Virus record (IMG/VR): IMGVR_UViG_3300011253_000967
Span: 1-44,540 of that record
Direction: 5' to 3' (one strand)
Length of the DNA: 44,540 nucleotides
Source: a virus
Shown here: positions 32,366-39,241 of the stretch, one piece after another
Numbering within the stretch: position 1 is the stretch's first letter
Layout: each line of letters opens with the position of its first letter
Made by a program: the position numbers and the translations under genes
Notes under the pieces: generated by a model
Told to the model about the DNA's origin: nothing
The model's input: the letters and a program-made list of their open reading frames with translations, nothing else
Databases searched by the model: none

Positions 32366-33250
32366 CTATTTTCGTTGTTGTAAAAGCGCACGGATTCTAT
32401 CCGCGCAACGTTGTTCATGCTTGTTAAGCGAGCGCGTAAACGTTCGCTTTCCATGTTGGACAAACTCGCCACGCTTGCGCATGATCGCGAGGTGCTTCGC
32501 CACTATGTCGCCGTCGATGCGCAGCACCTTTTCGGCGGAGATTTTCACGAGCTTGCCGGTCGGGACGTAGCAGTGCCCGGAGCCCGTGGCTTCTTTCATT
32601 GTGTGCCGTAGTCCGCACTCAATGCGTCCCACGCTGTCCTTGGGAACTCCCATGCGTTGGGCGATGGCGTCCGCGCGAAGGAACCCGAAACCGTCCACGA
32701 CTTCGGCCAGGTCGAACGGGTTCTTTCGTAAGCGCTCTTCGGATTCGTCGCCCCACTTCGCGAGCATCCGCGCGACTTGGTTTTCAGTCATGCCCCACGA
32801 ACGGAAGCGGATCATTTCGTCACGCTCTTTGCGAAAGGATTTGTATGCCTCGACGATCTCCGTTGCACGCTCCGGCGTGATGCCTTTCACTTCGACTAGT
32901 CGGCCGGGCTTCCGCTCAATGACGTCCCATAGTTTAGCCGCACCATCGAAGTGCGATAGCAGAGCTCTCGCGCGATTCTTACCCACGTGCGGAAGTCGCA
33001 TAGAGATCCAAGACACTGCGCCGTTGTCCGTTTGCGGCACGGTCACGCGCGAAGTGATCACTTTGAACTGACGTCCGAACTTCTGGTGTTGAGTCCACTC
33101 GCCGTCGAGTTCAATCGAGTCCCCAACTTGTGCGCCTAGAAGCTTCCCGACTGCGGCGACTTTCCCCGTTGACGTGGCGATCGTTGCGATGCTCCAAAAG
33201 TCATCACCTACGATTCGGTGTTGTTCAAGTTCGCCTTTGATCGTTTCCAC
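32366..33250 (-). CDS. RecD2-like N-terminal half (OB plus helix-hairpin-helix)
   Basis: This 294-residue protein lacks ATPase motifs. Residues 1-80 look like the OB-like opening of RecD2 (QVGDSIELDGEWTQHQKFGRQFKV). Then a HhH-like module follows (LPHVGKNRARALLSHFDGA, EVKGITPERATEIVEAYKSF), then RMLAKWGDESEERLRKNPFD and DGFGFLRADAIAQRMG, the succession found before the helicase core of RecD2. It ends after about the position where the motor domain should begin. GTG 33250 has GAGGGG upstream. The motor half is at 29700-30899, three genes away. Confidence 0.75.
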   Translation of the reverse strand: METIKGELEQHRIVGDDFWSIATIATSTGKVAAVGKLLGAQVGDSIELDGEWTQHQKFGRQFKVITSRVTVPQTDNGAVSWISMRLPHVGKNRARALLSHFDGAAKLWDVIERKPGRLVEVKGITPERATEIVEAYKSFRKERDEMIRFRSWGMTENQVARMLAKWGDESEERLRKNPFDLAEVVDGFGFLRADAIAQRMGVPKDSVGRIECGLRHTMKEATGSGHCYVPTGKLVKISAEKVLRIDGDIVAKHLAIMRKRGEFVQHGKRTFTRSLNKHEQRCADRIRALLQQRK

Positions 33251-33277
33251 ATTTACCCCTCACGTTGGTTTGATTTT

Positions 33278-33344
33278 TGGTGGAGCGTACGGGATTCGAA
33301 CCCGCTCCCAGACGCGGCCGCTCCCTGGGTTGCCTACACGCCCC
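33278..33344 (-). tRNA. tRNA-like element with encoded CCA, atypical (no D arm, odd anticodon loop)
   Basis: Read on the minus strand from 33344: GGGGCGT pairs with ACGCTCC (one G-T) as a 7-bp acceptor stem; then an 8-base linker; then CCCAG/CTGGG as a 5-bp stem with a 13-base loop; one A; then a standard T arm GCGGG-TTCGAAT-CCCGT; then discriminator A and CCA (33278-33280). The total is 67 bases. The T arm and acceptor are excellent, but there is no D stem and the loop is not a 7-base anticodon loop. It could be a degenerate tRNA, a tmRNA-domain-like RNA, or an attP core copied from a host tRNA/tmRNA 3' end. Confidence 0.5.
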
Positions 33345-33354
33345 TTAGGCCGGA

Positions 33355-33382
33355 GTCGTGACGATGCGGACACCGTCACGAC
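33355..33382. repeat. 9-bp perfect inverted repeat upstream of the tRNA-like element
   Basis: GTCGTGACG and CGTCACGAC (33355-33363, 33374-33382) flank a 10-base loop. On the leftward transcript this stem is 10 bases before the tRNA-like 5' end. A further GGGCT/AGCCC stem lies beyond it. No T-run follows, so it is not a normal terminator. It may be part of a structured RNA in this 226-bp gene-free gap (33251-33476). Confidence 0.7.
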
Positions 33383-33476
33383 CTTTCATTGCACGGGCTC
33401 CGGCCAGCCCGCGACCGCCGCGTGATGCTCGACCCCGCCCAGAAAACGGAATCGTACGTGTCACGCGGCGCAACGT

Positions 33477-34376
33477 TCAGTCGTCGGCGAACTCGTTCCC
33501 GTCAATGTTCGACGACTCTCCATCAGGAGTGGACACGAAAGAATCCTCTCGCTTGTCGGCGGCGGCAATCGCTTCGTTCGCCATCGAATCCCATTCCTTC
33601 GCGACGGCGGCGTAAGAAAGAATGTCGTCGGTTGGTAGGAGGTACTGAGGCACGCCGTCGGCGGTGCGCGATTGCTCGATTGGCTCAAGTACGGGTATCG
33701 AGTACATGCCGTTGTCACTCATCTTCAAAGACAGGCGACACGCGTACGCGAATAGCGGCATGTTTTTTCGTGTCTTCTTTTTTGTCTTCTTGTCCACGTG
33801 TACGCGCGCGTTTTTGTGGTGCGTCGAAGTGTGCTTCTGAAACGGAGTGAGCCCCGTTTTCTTGAAGCGGATCATGATCGGCTTCTGCGTCTCTTGCTCT
33901 TCGGCCACGACGTTCATGACGTCGCCGCACCTGCGAACGTTCTTCCCTTCGTCATCGGTGAACCAACCATAGTCCGGACAGTCGAGGCACGGTCGACGTT
34001 GCCCGTCTTCCATCACTCCGGTAACGCGGTCGTTTGACTGGCAGTGCACGATCGTCTTGTCTAGACCCTGGTCGAACGAGTCCCACTTGTACGTTTTTTT
34101 CAACGTGAGCATGACGACGTCAATCGTCTCTCGCGTCTCTTCGCTCACGGTGTCAAAGAAGACGTCTTTCGTCATCGTCTTTCCGTGCTTGTCCTTCCCG
34201 CGCATGTTCCAAAGAATGGAGCCGATCTTGATGTCCGACGTTTCGAAGTCGTCAAGGCCGTCGACGAAGTCTGGGTCGTCAAAGAATGCTCCAAGCTCTT
34301 CGGCCGCGGCCGCGAGTGCAAGTTCCGCAGTCTCTTCGGGGTCAACTTTTGCGATGTCTGTTTTTGCTTTTGCCAT
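33477..34376 (-). CDS. Cys-rich protein with acidic tail, candidate ssDNA-binding/recombination protein
   Basis: In this 299-residue protein, residues about 40-120 are a mixed domain (SDIKIGSILWNMRGKDKHGK, LTLKKTYKWDSFDQGLDK). Cysteines follow in IVHCQSNDRVTG and RPCLDCPDYGW, then RRCGD, a zinc-ribbon-like set. A basic patch (KKTKKKTRKN) and beta strands come next, and the C-terminus is acidic (DGNEFADD), as in single-strand-binding proteins. I recall phage proteins of this layout next to Cas4-like nucleases, most uncharacterised. Here it precedes such a nuclease's operon partners. The role is inferred. Confidence 0.5.
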   Translation of the reverse strand: MAKAKTDIAKVDPEETAELALAAAAEELGAFFDDPDFVDGLDDFETSDIKIGSILWNMRGKDKHGKTMTKDVFFDTVSEETRETIDVVMLTLKKTYKWDSFDQGLDKTIVHCQSNDRVTGVMEDGQRRPCLDCPDYGWFTDDEGKNVRRCGDVMNVVAEEQETQKPIMIRFKKTGLTPFQKHTSTHHKNARVHVDKKTKKKTRKNMPLFAYACRLSLKMSDNGMYSIPVLEPIEQSRTADGVPQYLLPTDDILSYAAVAKEWDSMANEAIAAADKREDSFVSTPDGESSNIDGNEFADD

Positions 34377-34402
34377 GTGTGTCTCTTTTCTTTGATGGTG
34401 GT

Positions 34403-34819
34403 TTAGGACTTGGGATCAAGGTGTGCCGGTGGTGTATCGCGGTCGTGTGTCTCTTTGAAAATGCGATTGAACTCCCCTTGCCCGTGGTCGCGATCGTAGA
34501 GTCTATCGGATCCGTCACGTATCACGCCGTCACGCGAGACGAGTTTCAGCGGCACGCCGAACACGTAATCGAAATAGTAGGTTCCATCCCCACGGCGGCA
34601 CGCATTACCGTAGGCGTCATCTATCTCCTGCTCACTTGCAACCTTGTGTTGTAGCGAACCCATGCCAACGGGGCGCCCTGCGTTTTGCAGTGCGGTTACG
34701 AGCGCCGCGAGTCGGACGGGGCGCGGTTTCGTATCTCCATCCACGGCCCACGAAACGACGACGTCTTTGAAGGCGGTCTTCTGGTTGACGTCTACGATGT
34801 TTACTTCTGGTTGAGTCAT
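34403..34819 (-). CDS. Hypothetical protein
   Basis: This 138-residue protein starts at ATG 34819, which has the site AGGAAGA at good spacing. An ATG at 34852 (11 codons earlier) overlaps the nuclease gene and lacks a site, though it would give coupling. It contains FKDVVVSWAVDGDTKPRPVR, ALVTALQNAGRPVGMGSLQH and YYFDYVFGVPLKLVSRDG, a mixed fold without known motifs. It lies between the nuclease and the Cys-rich protein, suggesting a part in the recombination module. Confidence 0.55.
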   Translation of the reverse strand: MTQPEVNIVDVNQKTAFKDVVVSWAVDGDTKPRPVRLAALVTALQNAGRPVGMGSLQHKVASEQEIDDAYGNACRRGDGTYYFDYVFGVPLKLVSRDGVIRDGSDRLYDRDHGQGEFNRIFKETHDRDTPPAHLDPKS

Positions 34820-34841
34820 GTTTTCTTCCTTTGGTTTTGTT

Positions 34842-36098
34842 TCAGTCGTCATCGTCGAACCCGTCGAATCCGTCGAGTGTCTTTTGTATTTGTTCCAATC
34901 GTTTTTTTTCTTCGCCGATGGGCTGATACCCGTCGGTCAAGCACGGTCCGCGGAACTTGCACCGCGCACACATTTCGCCAGGCGCCGCGGGAAAGTGTCC
35001 GAAGCGAGCGGAGCCAACGATTGCTTTTAGGAGCGCGAGCAACCGAGGCGTGTCGCTCGCGGCGCGTTGCACTCTGTAGAACGCCGGTCCGCGGTGCTCG
35101 CCCTTTTCAAACTGGTGAGACTCCGGGGCACTGAGCCCCATCCACTCGAGTTCTTCCGGACGTGTGAGCATTTTCTTTTGCTTGCGCGTGTATGGGATTA
35201 GGTCCCTCATGTGAACGTACCGAATGTGTTCGGGGTACTCGTCAAAGCGCCTAAGTGAGAAGCGTTCAACCAGTCCTTGTAGCGCCAGCTCTTCGGGCGT
35301 CGTCGCGTCGACGCTGTCAAAGTCGTCGTCTGTCAAGTTGAGCTCATCTACGGCGTGTTGTGCGGCGGCGACTTCGAGACAGATGTTTTCAACCGTGTCG
35401 CGATGGCGTTCGCCTTCGACCTTTGGCACCGCATCGAACGGAACGAACCACGCGGACATGAGCGCGTTGCCGTAAATGCCGGACTGCCATCCATGGTCAA
35501 GGTCGATTTGGTGAGGTCGTTGCGCGCCGGTTTTCCAGTCGGCGAACGAAATGCGCGTGCTCACGTCGCCGTTTTTTAGGCGGGCTCTGTAGATGAGATC
35601 GACAGAGCCAGTCATCCATATGCCGCCAAGCTGATAAACGAAAGCGGACTCCGTCAACACTACTTCTCCCACGTGTTTGTGAAGGATCTCAAAGAGACCG
35701 TTCACCATGGCGAGCGCTTCGCTGCGGATCTTTTCCGGGTTTGTTTTGTACCAGTCGATGGGGCGCCCGTTTACTTCTGCGGCGAACTCCTCGTCAAAAG
35801 CTTTCTCGACGTGGGCGGGATCGACACGGTGAATCATCGTGTCTTCATCTGGAAGCGCGAGAACTTGCGGCGCTAGCTTGGACTTTAGAACGCGATGTAT
35901 AACGCCGTGCGCCGCGTTGCCCACGGCGAGCTTTCCTCCGGCGTTTTCGTACGCGACCTTGCCGGCCGCGCGCTCCTCCTTCTTTCGTCGGAGTTGCGAC
36001 GGGCAACCGAACTTCCCAATAAAACCGTTCAGATCCGATTGGTGGATCAAGTCATCGTGTCGGCCCCATCGTTGCCAGTTCCAAATGCGCGCCATCAC
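34842..36098 (-). CDS. Cas4/AddB-like PD-(D/E)XK exonuclease
   Basis: In this 418-residue protein, GKFGCPSQLRRKK (Cys32) and C-terminal CARCKFRGPC (about 377-386) give four cysteines, as in Cas4 and AddB nucleases that hold a 4Fe-4S cluster. Between them, GNAAHGVIH provides the conserved His, WMTGSVDLIYRARL the Asp, ISFADWKTGAQRPHQ the D-x-K core, and WQSGIYGNALM the Q-x3-Y motif. A long insert (about 220-330) is not typical. It starts at GTG 36098 (ATG 36095 is equally possible). It likely trims double-stranded ends for recombination together with the RecD2-like helicase. Confidence 0.85.
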   Translation of the reverse strand: MMARIWNWQRWGRHDDLIHQSDLNGFIGKFGCPSQLRRKKEERAAGKVAYENAGGKLAVGNAAHGVIHRVLKSKLAPQVLALPDEDTMIHRVDPAHVEKAFDEEFAAEVNGRPIDWYKTNPEKIRSEALAMVNGLFEILHKHVGEVVLTESAFVYQLGGIWMTGSVDLIYRARLKNGDVSTRISFADWKTGAQRPHQIDLDHGWQSGIYGNALMSAWFVPFDAVPKVEGERHRDTVENICLEVAAAQHAVDELNLTDDDFDSVDATTPEELALQGLVERFSLRRFDEYPEHIRYVHMRDLIPYTRKQKKMLTRPEELEWMGLSAPESHQFEKGEHRGPAFYRVQRAASDTPRLLALLKAIVGSARFGHFPAAPGEMCARCKFRGPCLTDGYQPIGEEKKRLEQIQKTLDGFDGFDDDD

Positions 36099-36478
36099 TC
36101 ACCCCCCTGCGGGTTGCATCGCGTGCACTCGGAATAGGGCGCCGCGTCCTTGTAAAACTTCGAAAGCCGATTGCTCGCTCCGTGGCGTTCCTGGTCAAGT
36201 TCTTTCGAACATGAGCGGCATAGGACGGGCTTGGCCTGAGCGAACTCGCCCATCACGCGCGTTCTGAAACCCGGGTGAGTGCCGCCCATGTCTCCCAGCT
36301 CCATGCGCTTTTCGTGCAACCACTCGGGCGACGCGTACTCTTGGTAGAAGAACTCGCTGTCAGGATGCGGCGGGTTCGAAATGCATATCAACTTCGCGTT
36401 TTTGTTGTTGAGCTTTTGCGCCAACCAGTCGAGCAAGTGATTCGCCGTCGCGTCGAAGTCGTCTTTCACTTTAGCCAT
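36095..36478 (-). CDS. Zinc-ribbon hypothetical protein
   Basis: This 127-residue protein has a helical N-terminus (ANHLLDWLAQKLNNKNAKLI), SNPPHPDSEFFYQEY and, near the end, VLCRSCSKEL followed by ECTRC, a CxxC-x20+-CxxC pair that should bind zinc. ATG 36478 overlaps the preceding stop (TAATG) and the TGA overlaps the nuclease start. It may recruit DNA for the nuclease. No named family. Confidence 0.6.
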   Translation of the reverse strand: MAKVKDDFDATANHLLDWLAQKLNNKNAKLICISNPPHPDSEFFYQEYASPEWLHEKRMELGDMGGTHPGFRTRVMGEFAQAKPVLCRSCSKELDQERHGASNRLSKFYKDAAPYSECTRCNPQGGE

Positions 36479-36699
36479 TACGAAATGTCCACTTTGCCAG
36501 GGTCGACCTGGAAAACAGATTCAACTTTTGTGACTTTCACTTCTGCGTCCATGTGCCTCCGGAACACCGTTAGAGCGTTCATCGCGCCTTTGTGATCCGC
36601 GTAGTCATCGAACTTCTCTTGCGCCTCGAGGGCGGTCTTAGCTTCGACGATCGCCGTCCCTTTGTGCGTGACGGTGTAGCTGACCTCAAAGTGCTTCAC
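36478..36699 (-). CDS. Small hypothetical protein
   Basis: This 73-residue protein, GTG 36699, has the alternating strand-helix pattern HFEVSYTVTHKGTAIVEA, KTALEAQEKFDDYADHKG and AEVKVTKVESVFQV, a probable ferredoxin-like small fold. It is coupled on both sides (GTGA before, TAATG after). No motif to assign function. It lies upstream of the nuclease and zinc-ribbon genes in the same transcript. Confidence 0.55.
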   Translation of the reverse strand: MKHFEVSYTVTHKGTAIVEAKTALEAQEKFDDYADHKGAMNALTVFRRHMDAEVKVTKVESVFQVDPGKVDIS

Positions 36700-36881
36700 C
36701 GGGCCGCCTCACGTCGTCGCTGCGCACGGTCCAGCTCTTTCAGCTCCATCATTTCGGAGTGGCTTGCGACGCCCTCTAGATCGCCGCGTGAGTCCCGCAT
36801 CCCGCGTACCGAAAGAACCCTGGAACCTCGCCGTTGCATGCGTCGTTCGTACTTCGTTTTCTGTCCTGCTTTTCGTTTCAC
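36696..36881 (-). CDS. Small basic protein
   Basis: This 61-residue Arg/Lys-rich protein starts at GTG 36881 after a CAGGTGA site (KRKAGQKTKYERRMQRRGSR, then a helical acidic/basic end DRAQRRREAAR). It is probably nucleic-acid binding. The stop overlaps the next GTG. It is the first gene after the 215-bp gap that holds the start-stop and hairpins, so its level may be set by that leader. Confidence 0.5.
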   Translation of the reverse strand: MKRKAGQKTKYERRMQRRGSRVLSVRGMRDSRGDLEGVASHSEMMELKELDRAQRRREAAR

Positions 36882-36905
36882 TGGTCACCTGCTTTCACCC
36901 GGAAA

Positions 36906-36932
36906 GCCCGCACGCCGTTGGGGGCGGCGGGC
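36906..36932 (-). terminator. Hairpin with short T-run, possible attenuator
   Basis: On the minus strand GCCCGC-C-GCC pairs with GGC-GT-GCGGGC (about 36906-36932) and is followed by TTTCC. It lies between the start-stop site (36964) and the gene at 36881. The stem is strong and the T-run weak, as expected of a partial terminator or attenuator. Not proven. Confidence 0.4.
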
Positions 36933-36963
36933 GGGCGATCGGGTCGCGGTTTTATGGCGCGAG

Positions 36964-36979
36964 TTACATGGTGCCTCCT
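36964..36979 (-). promoter_or_regulatory. Strong Shine-Dalgarno followed by ATG-TAA start-stop
   Basis: On the minus strand AGGAGG (36974-36979) is four bases from ATG (36967-36969), whose next codon is TAA (36964-36966). Such a start-stop would stall a ribosome or hold it in the leader of the downstream genes at 36881. A stop exactly after a near-perfect ribosome site is unlikely to be neutral, but chance is possible. Confidence 0.5.
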
Positions 36980-37070
36980 AGGTTCGTGTTCACGAGGCCC
37001 GCGACCCCCTGGTCACCTCCCCTTTGGTCCGCGGAGTCATGGCCGCGGCACTGGCGTGTGTCGTCGCCTT

Positions 37071-37091
37071 GCGCCGGGATAAGCCCGGCGC
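37071..37091 (-). other. Perfect 8-bp GC hairpin after the Lys/Ala-rich gene
   Basis: GCGCCGGG/CCCGGCGC (37071-37078, 37084-37091) with a 5-base loop lies just after the stop at 37096 on the leftward transcript. No T-run follows, so it would serve as an mRNA-stabilising or processing stem rather than a terminator. Together with the start-stop it fills the 214-bp gap 36882-37095. Confidence 0.6.
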
Positions 37092-37095
37092 GCCG

Positions 37096-37467
37096 TTACT
37101 TGCCCTTAGCGGCCTTCGCCTTTGCGGCCTTCTCTTCGGCTGCGGCCTTCTTTGCGTCGGCGGCCTTCTTTGCCGCAGCGACCTTCTTTCGGTGCGCCTT
37201 CTTTCCTTCGTCCATGTCTTCGCGAACCTGAATCCCATCCATGAATCCTAGCCCGTGCGCCTCCGATGACATTGTGTGTCGCGTTGTGTCCGGCTTGCGA
37301 CCCTTCGTTGTGACGATGACTGTATAGTCGCCGGCATTCCTCAGCGCTTCGGGCGGGATTCCCTCCGGCGCATGCTTCGCAATGAGCGCTTCCAAATCGA
37401 GCACGCTCGCAAGCGTGAATGTCGCGGCCTTGGTTTCGATCGTCTTGATTGTTGTTTCGCTTTTCAT
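37096..37467 (-). CDS. Protein with histone-H1-like Lys/Ala tail
   Basis: This 123-residue protein has an N-terminal part of about 85 residues (TFTLASVLDLEALIAKHAPEG, shown in part, and YTVIVTTKGRKPDTTRH) that is a small mixed domain. Residues about 88-123 are almost only Lys, Ala and Glu (KKVAAAKKAADAKKAAAEEK), resembling histone H1 or bacterial AlgP-like tails that bind DNA. ATG 37467 has AAGGGA. It may compact or protect phage DNA, or simply be disordered. The function is unknown. Confidence 0.6.
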   Translation of the reverse strand: MKSETTIKTIETKAATFTLASVLDLEALIAKHAPEGIPPEALRNAGDYTVIVTTKGRKPDTTRHTMSSEAHGLGFMDGIQVREDMDEGKKAHRKKVAAAKKAADAKKAAAEEKAAKAKAAKGK

Positions 37468-37493
37468 ACTTCTGTCCCTTGTCTTTGTTTGTT

Positions 37494-37865
37494 TTAGATG
37501 TCGTCAACGATGAACGTTTCAACGATGACGCCGTGAATGGTGTTCTTCTCCTTGAACTCGACGCGTTCCCCGCGAATGCGCTTTCGGGCGCTCAGGTACT
37601 CAAAGATCGTTTCTTCGAATCGATTCATGGGGCGGCCTACGACGGCTTTGAAGAACTTGCTCATGCTTCTGTTTTCTTCCGCTTCGTTACGAAGACAGTT
37701 GCACCCCATCGGAAGGAACCCGTGATTAGTGTTCCCGTAGAAGTGTCGGTTTCGTCCCTCGCCGCATCCGCATGTTTCAAGGTCGACCGCTTCGCCGCAT
37801 CCTTCGCAAACGGTTTCCGGTCCAAGGTCCAGAACGACGACCGGTTCAATCTTATTGACGCTCAT
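37494..37865 (-). CDS. Zinc-binding hypothetical protein
   Basis: This 123-residue protein, ATG 37865, has a cysteine-rich N-terminal half: VCEGCGEAVDLETCGCGEG and GFLPMGCNCLRNE, seven cysteines that could hold two zinc ions. The C-terminal half is helical then beta (RFEETIFEYLSARKRIRGERVE, shown in part). ATGA coupling with the upstream gene. The longer open frame before it is out of register with the upstream gene. No family recognised. Confidence 0.6.
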   Translation of the reverse strand: MSVNKIEPVVVLDLGPETVCEGCGEAVDLETCGCGEGRNRHFYGNTNHGFLPMGCNCLRNEAEENRSMSKFFKAVVGRPMNRFEETIFEYLSARKRIRGERVEFKEKNTIHGVIVETFIVDDI

Positions 37866-38080
37866 CGAAGCCCCTTGCGTGACGTTAGAATCGTCCACTC
37901 GTCTGCGTCCGCCCATACTTTGCAAAGTATGCTTGTGTGGTTTGTTTGGTGGTCGTAGACACGTTGCGCGGCGGAATACTTTTGCGAGCGGTACCGGTGA
38001 CAAACGCCGTGCGCGTCAATCCATCCGACGACGTACCACCGTCCGGAGAGCTTGTTCGTCGAGTCTGATTTCAGTTTCAT
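37862..38080 (-). CDS. Small hypothetical protein
   Basis: This 72-residue protein, ATG 38080, TAATG-coupled, contains SGRWYVVGWIDAHGVCHRYR, a strand-turn-strand with W/Y residues, and then ILCKVWADADEWTIL, a probable second hairpin. It is basic overall and could bind nucleic acid. It ends in an ATGA overlap. No family recognised. Confidence 0.55.
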   Translation of the reverse strand: MKLKSDSTNKLSGRWYVVGWIDAHGVCHRYRSQKYSAAQRVYDHQTNHTSILCKVWADADEWTILTSRKGLR

Positions 38081-38613
38081 TAGAACCGGTGCCCGCGCGA
38101 ACGTTTTGCGACGATGCGCGACGCCATGGCCAAGACTTCGGACACAGGTTTGACTTCGTCCAGTTCCCGTAAGCGTTCGTTGAATGGGGCAGCAACGCGA
38201 AAGCCGAATAGAGCGCGCGAAAACTCTTGAACTTCCTTGCTCCATTTTTCGATGGAATCCAGAAGGTCGTACGTGCTTTGGTTTTTGAGGTGCGTCGCGA
38301 TAAGTCCTTCCGCGATAAACGGCGCATGGTCGCGCCACCCGTCAAGATAGGCCTTCGCGCGCGCCACCTCCGCTTCGTCGGAAAGCGGACCGATGTGCAT
38401 CCGTAAGAAGTGCACCGCGAAACGAAAGTCTTCGGCATTGCAGCATGCGCACCCGCCTGAAACTGGTAGCCGGCAGTATTGGCAAGATTTGCCCGCGTGG
38501 TCGCGGTCAAATGACGCCTCGGCAATGCCAGGTGTGACGTCATGTTTATGTCTCCACGATTCCAGCCGACGGCGTGCGCGCGCCTTTCGCCGTCGGTTGT
38601 CTCGCGCGTTCAC
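38080..38613 (-). CDS. Zinc-binding helical hypothetical protein
   Basis: This 177-residue protein starts at GTG 38613 overlapping the previous stop. The basic N-terminus (NRRRKARARRRLES) is followed by SCQYCRLPVSGGCACCNAED, five cysteines likely to bind zinc. The remainder is a helical domain (AKAYLDGWRDHAPFIAEGLI, shown in part, and WSKEVQEFSRALFGF). It ends in KRSRGHRF. It may be a DNA-binding regulator of this early operon. Confidence 0.55.
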   Translation of the reverse strand: MNARDNRRRKARARRRLESWRHKHDVTPGIAEASFDRDHAGKSCQYCRLPVSGGCACCNAEDFRFAVHFLRMHIGPLSDEAEVARAKAYLDGWRDHAPFIAEGLIATHLKNQSTYDLLDSIEKWSKEVQEFSRALFGFRVAAPFNERLRELDEVKPVSEVLAMASRIVAKRSRGHRF

Positions 38614-39017
38614 TCGGCCGCCGCCATAAGTGCGATCATTCCAACAACGATCAGCGCTTCGCGGCGACGTTGCGCGCGTTCCATCGACGCGACGAAGGCA
38701 ACGGCGAACGCGCGGTGATGCTCTGACTTAGCTCGCTCTTTACGAATGGTTAGTATCTGCGCCGCGCGCACCTCTGCCAAAAACTCCGCTTCGTCTTTCA
38801 ACTCGCGGTATTCGTTCGCCCATGGGGTCAACGCGTTGTTGAGCGCGGCCACGGCGGCGTCACTTTCTGGACCCCAGTCTTTCCCCATCGCTACGTTTGC
38901 GCCGATGATTTGATTTCGGAAAACTTCGCGCGCCGTTTTTACGAGCTGCGCAACGGTCGGCGCATTCACGCCGCTACGTGGATTGTTTGACGCGGGTGCG
39001 CCCCTGTCGTCTGTCAT
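38610..39017 (-). CDS. Hypothetical protein, first gene of the leftward operon
   Basis: This 135-residue protein starts best at ATG 39017 with a GGGG-containing site. The frame continues to GTG 39068 without a ribosome site. It is helical and Ala-rich (LVKTAREVFRNQIIGANVAM, LKDEAEFLAEVRAAQIL) and ends with a hydrophobic stretch (ALIVVGMIALMAA) that could be a membrane anchor. As the promoter-proximal gene it could be an early host-directed factor. Confidence 0.5.
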   Translation of the reverse strand: MTDDRGAPASNNPRSGVNAPTVAQLVKTAREVFRNQIIGANVAMGKDWGPESDAAVAALNNALTPWANEYRELKDEAEFLAEVRAAQILTIRKERAKSEHHRAFAVAFVASMERAQRRREALIVVGMIALMAAAE

Positions 39018-39241
39018 GTCTCTACCCCTTCTGGTTTCGTTCGGCCGGTCAACCAAACTTGTCGTCACGTTAGCGGCGGCGCGCGGCTTTGCAAACTTCT
39101 TTTTTCAACTGTGTGCGTTTTGTTTGCCATACGTGACGTTGCAATACGTTTGCGTATTCGGTGCGTCGACGTTTTCAAAACTTGCTTAGGCGGCGGCGTG
39201 CGCGTATTTGTGAGCCTCCAAACCAACCCGAAGGACACCCT
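39018..39241. promoter_or_regulatory. Divergent control region between leftward and rightward operons
   Basis: This 224-bp region separates the leftward operon (start 39017) from the primase-helicase (start 39242), so both early promoters should be here. I could not assign confident -35/-10 pairs. It contains an AATACG-TTTG-CGTATT inverted repeat, several GTCACG/GTGACG strings and a GTTTTCAAAAC near-palindrome. Similar GTGAC/GTCAC strings recur at 42.0 kb. Confidence 0.6.
39143..39158. promoter_or_regulatory. Inverted repeat, candidate operator
   Basis: AATACG-TTTG-CGTATT is a perfect 6-bp inverted repeat with a 4-base spacer in the divergent early region. It is the right size for a small dimeric repressor. 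Binding is not shown. Confidence 0.45.

Noticed and set aside
33174-33425. 83-codon frame encoding GAYGIRTRS-like peptide
   Set aside because: This is the familiar spurious translation opposite a tRNA T arm and acceptor; it is what drew attention to the tRNA-like element.
33278-33476. Full tmRNA gene
   Set aside because: The 3' end resembles a tmRNA end, but the gap is about 226 bp and a complete tmRNA with tag frame would need to overlap the flanking genes; the acceptor partner is only 60 bases away.
36990-37238. 82-codon Arg-rich leftward frame
   Set aside because: Mostly out-of-frame reading of the Lys/Ala tail gene; Arg/Gln repeats are a typical frame-shifted product of such codons.
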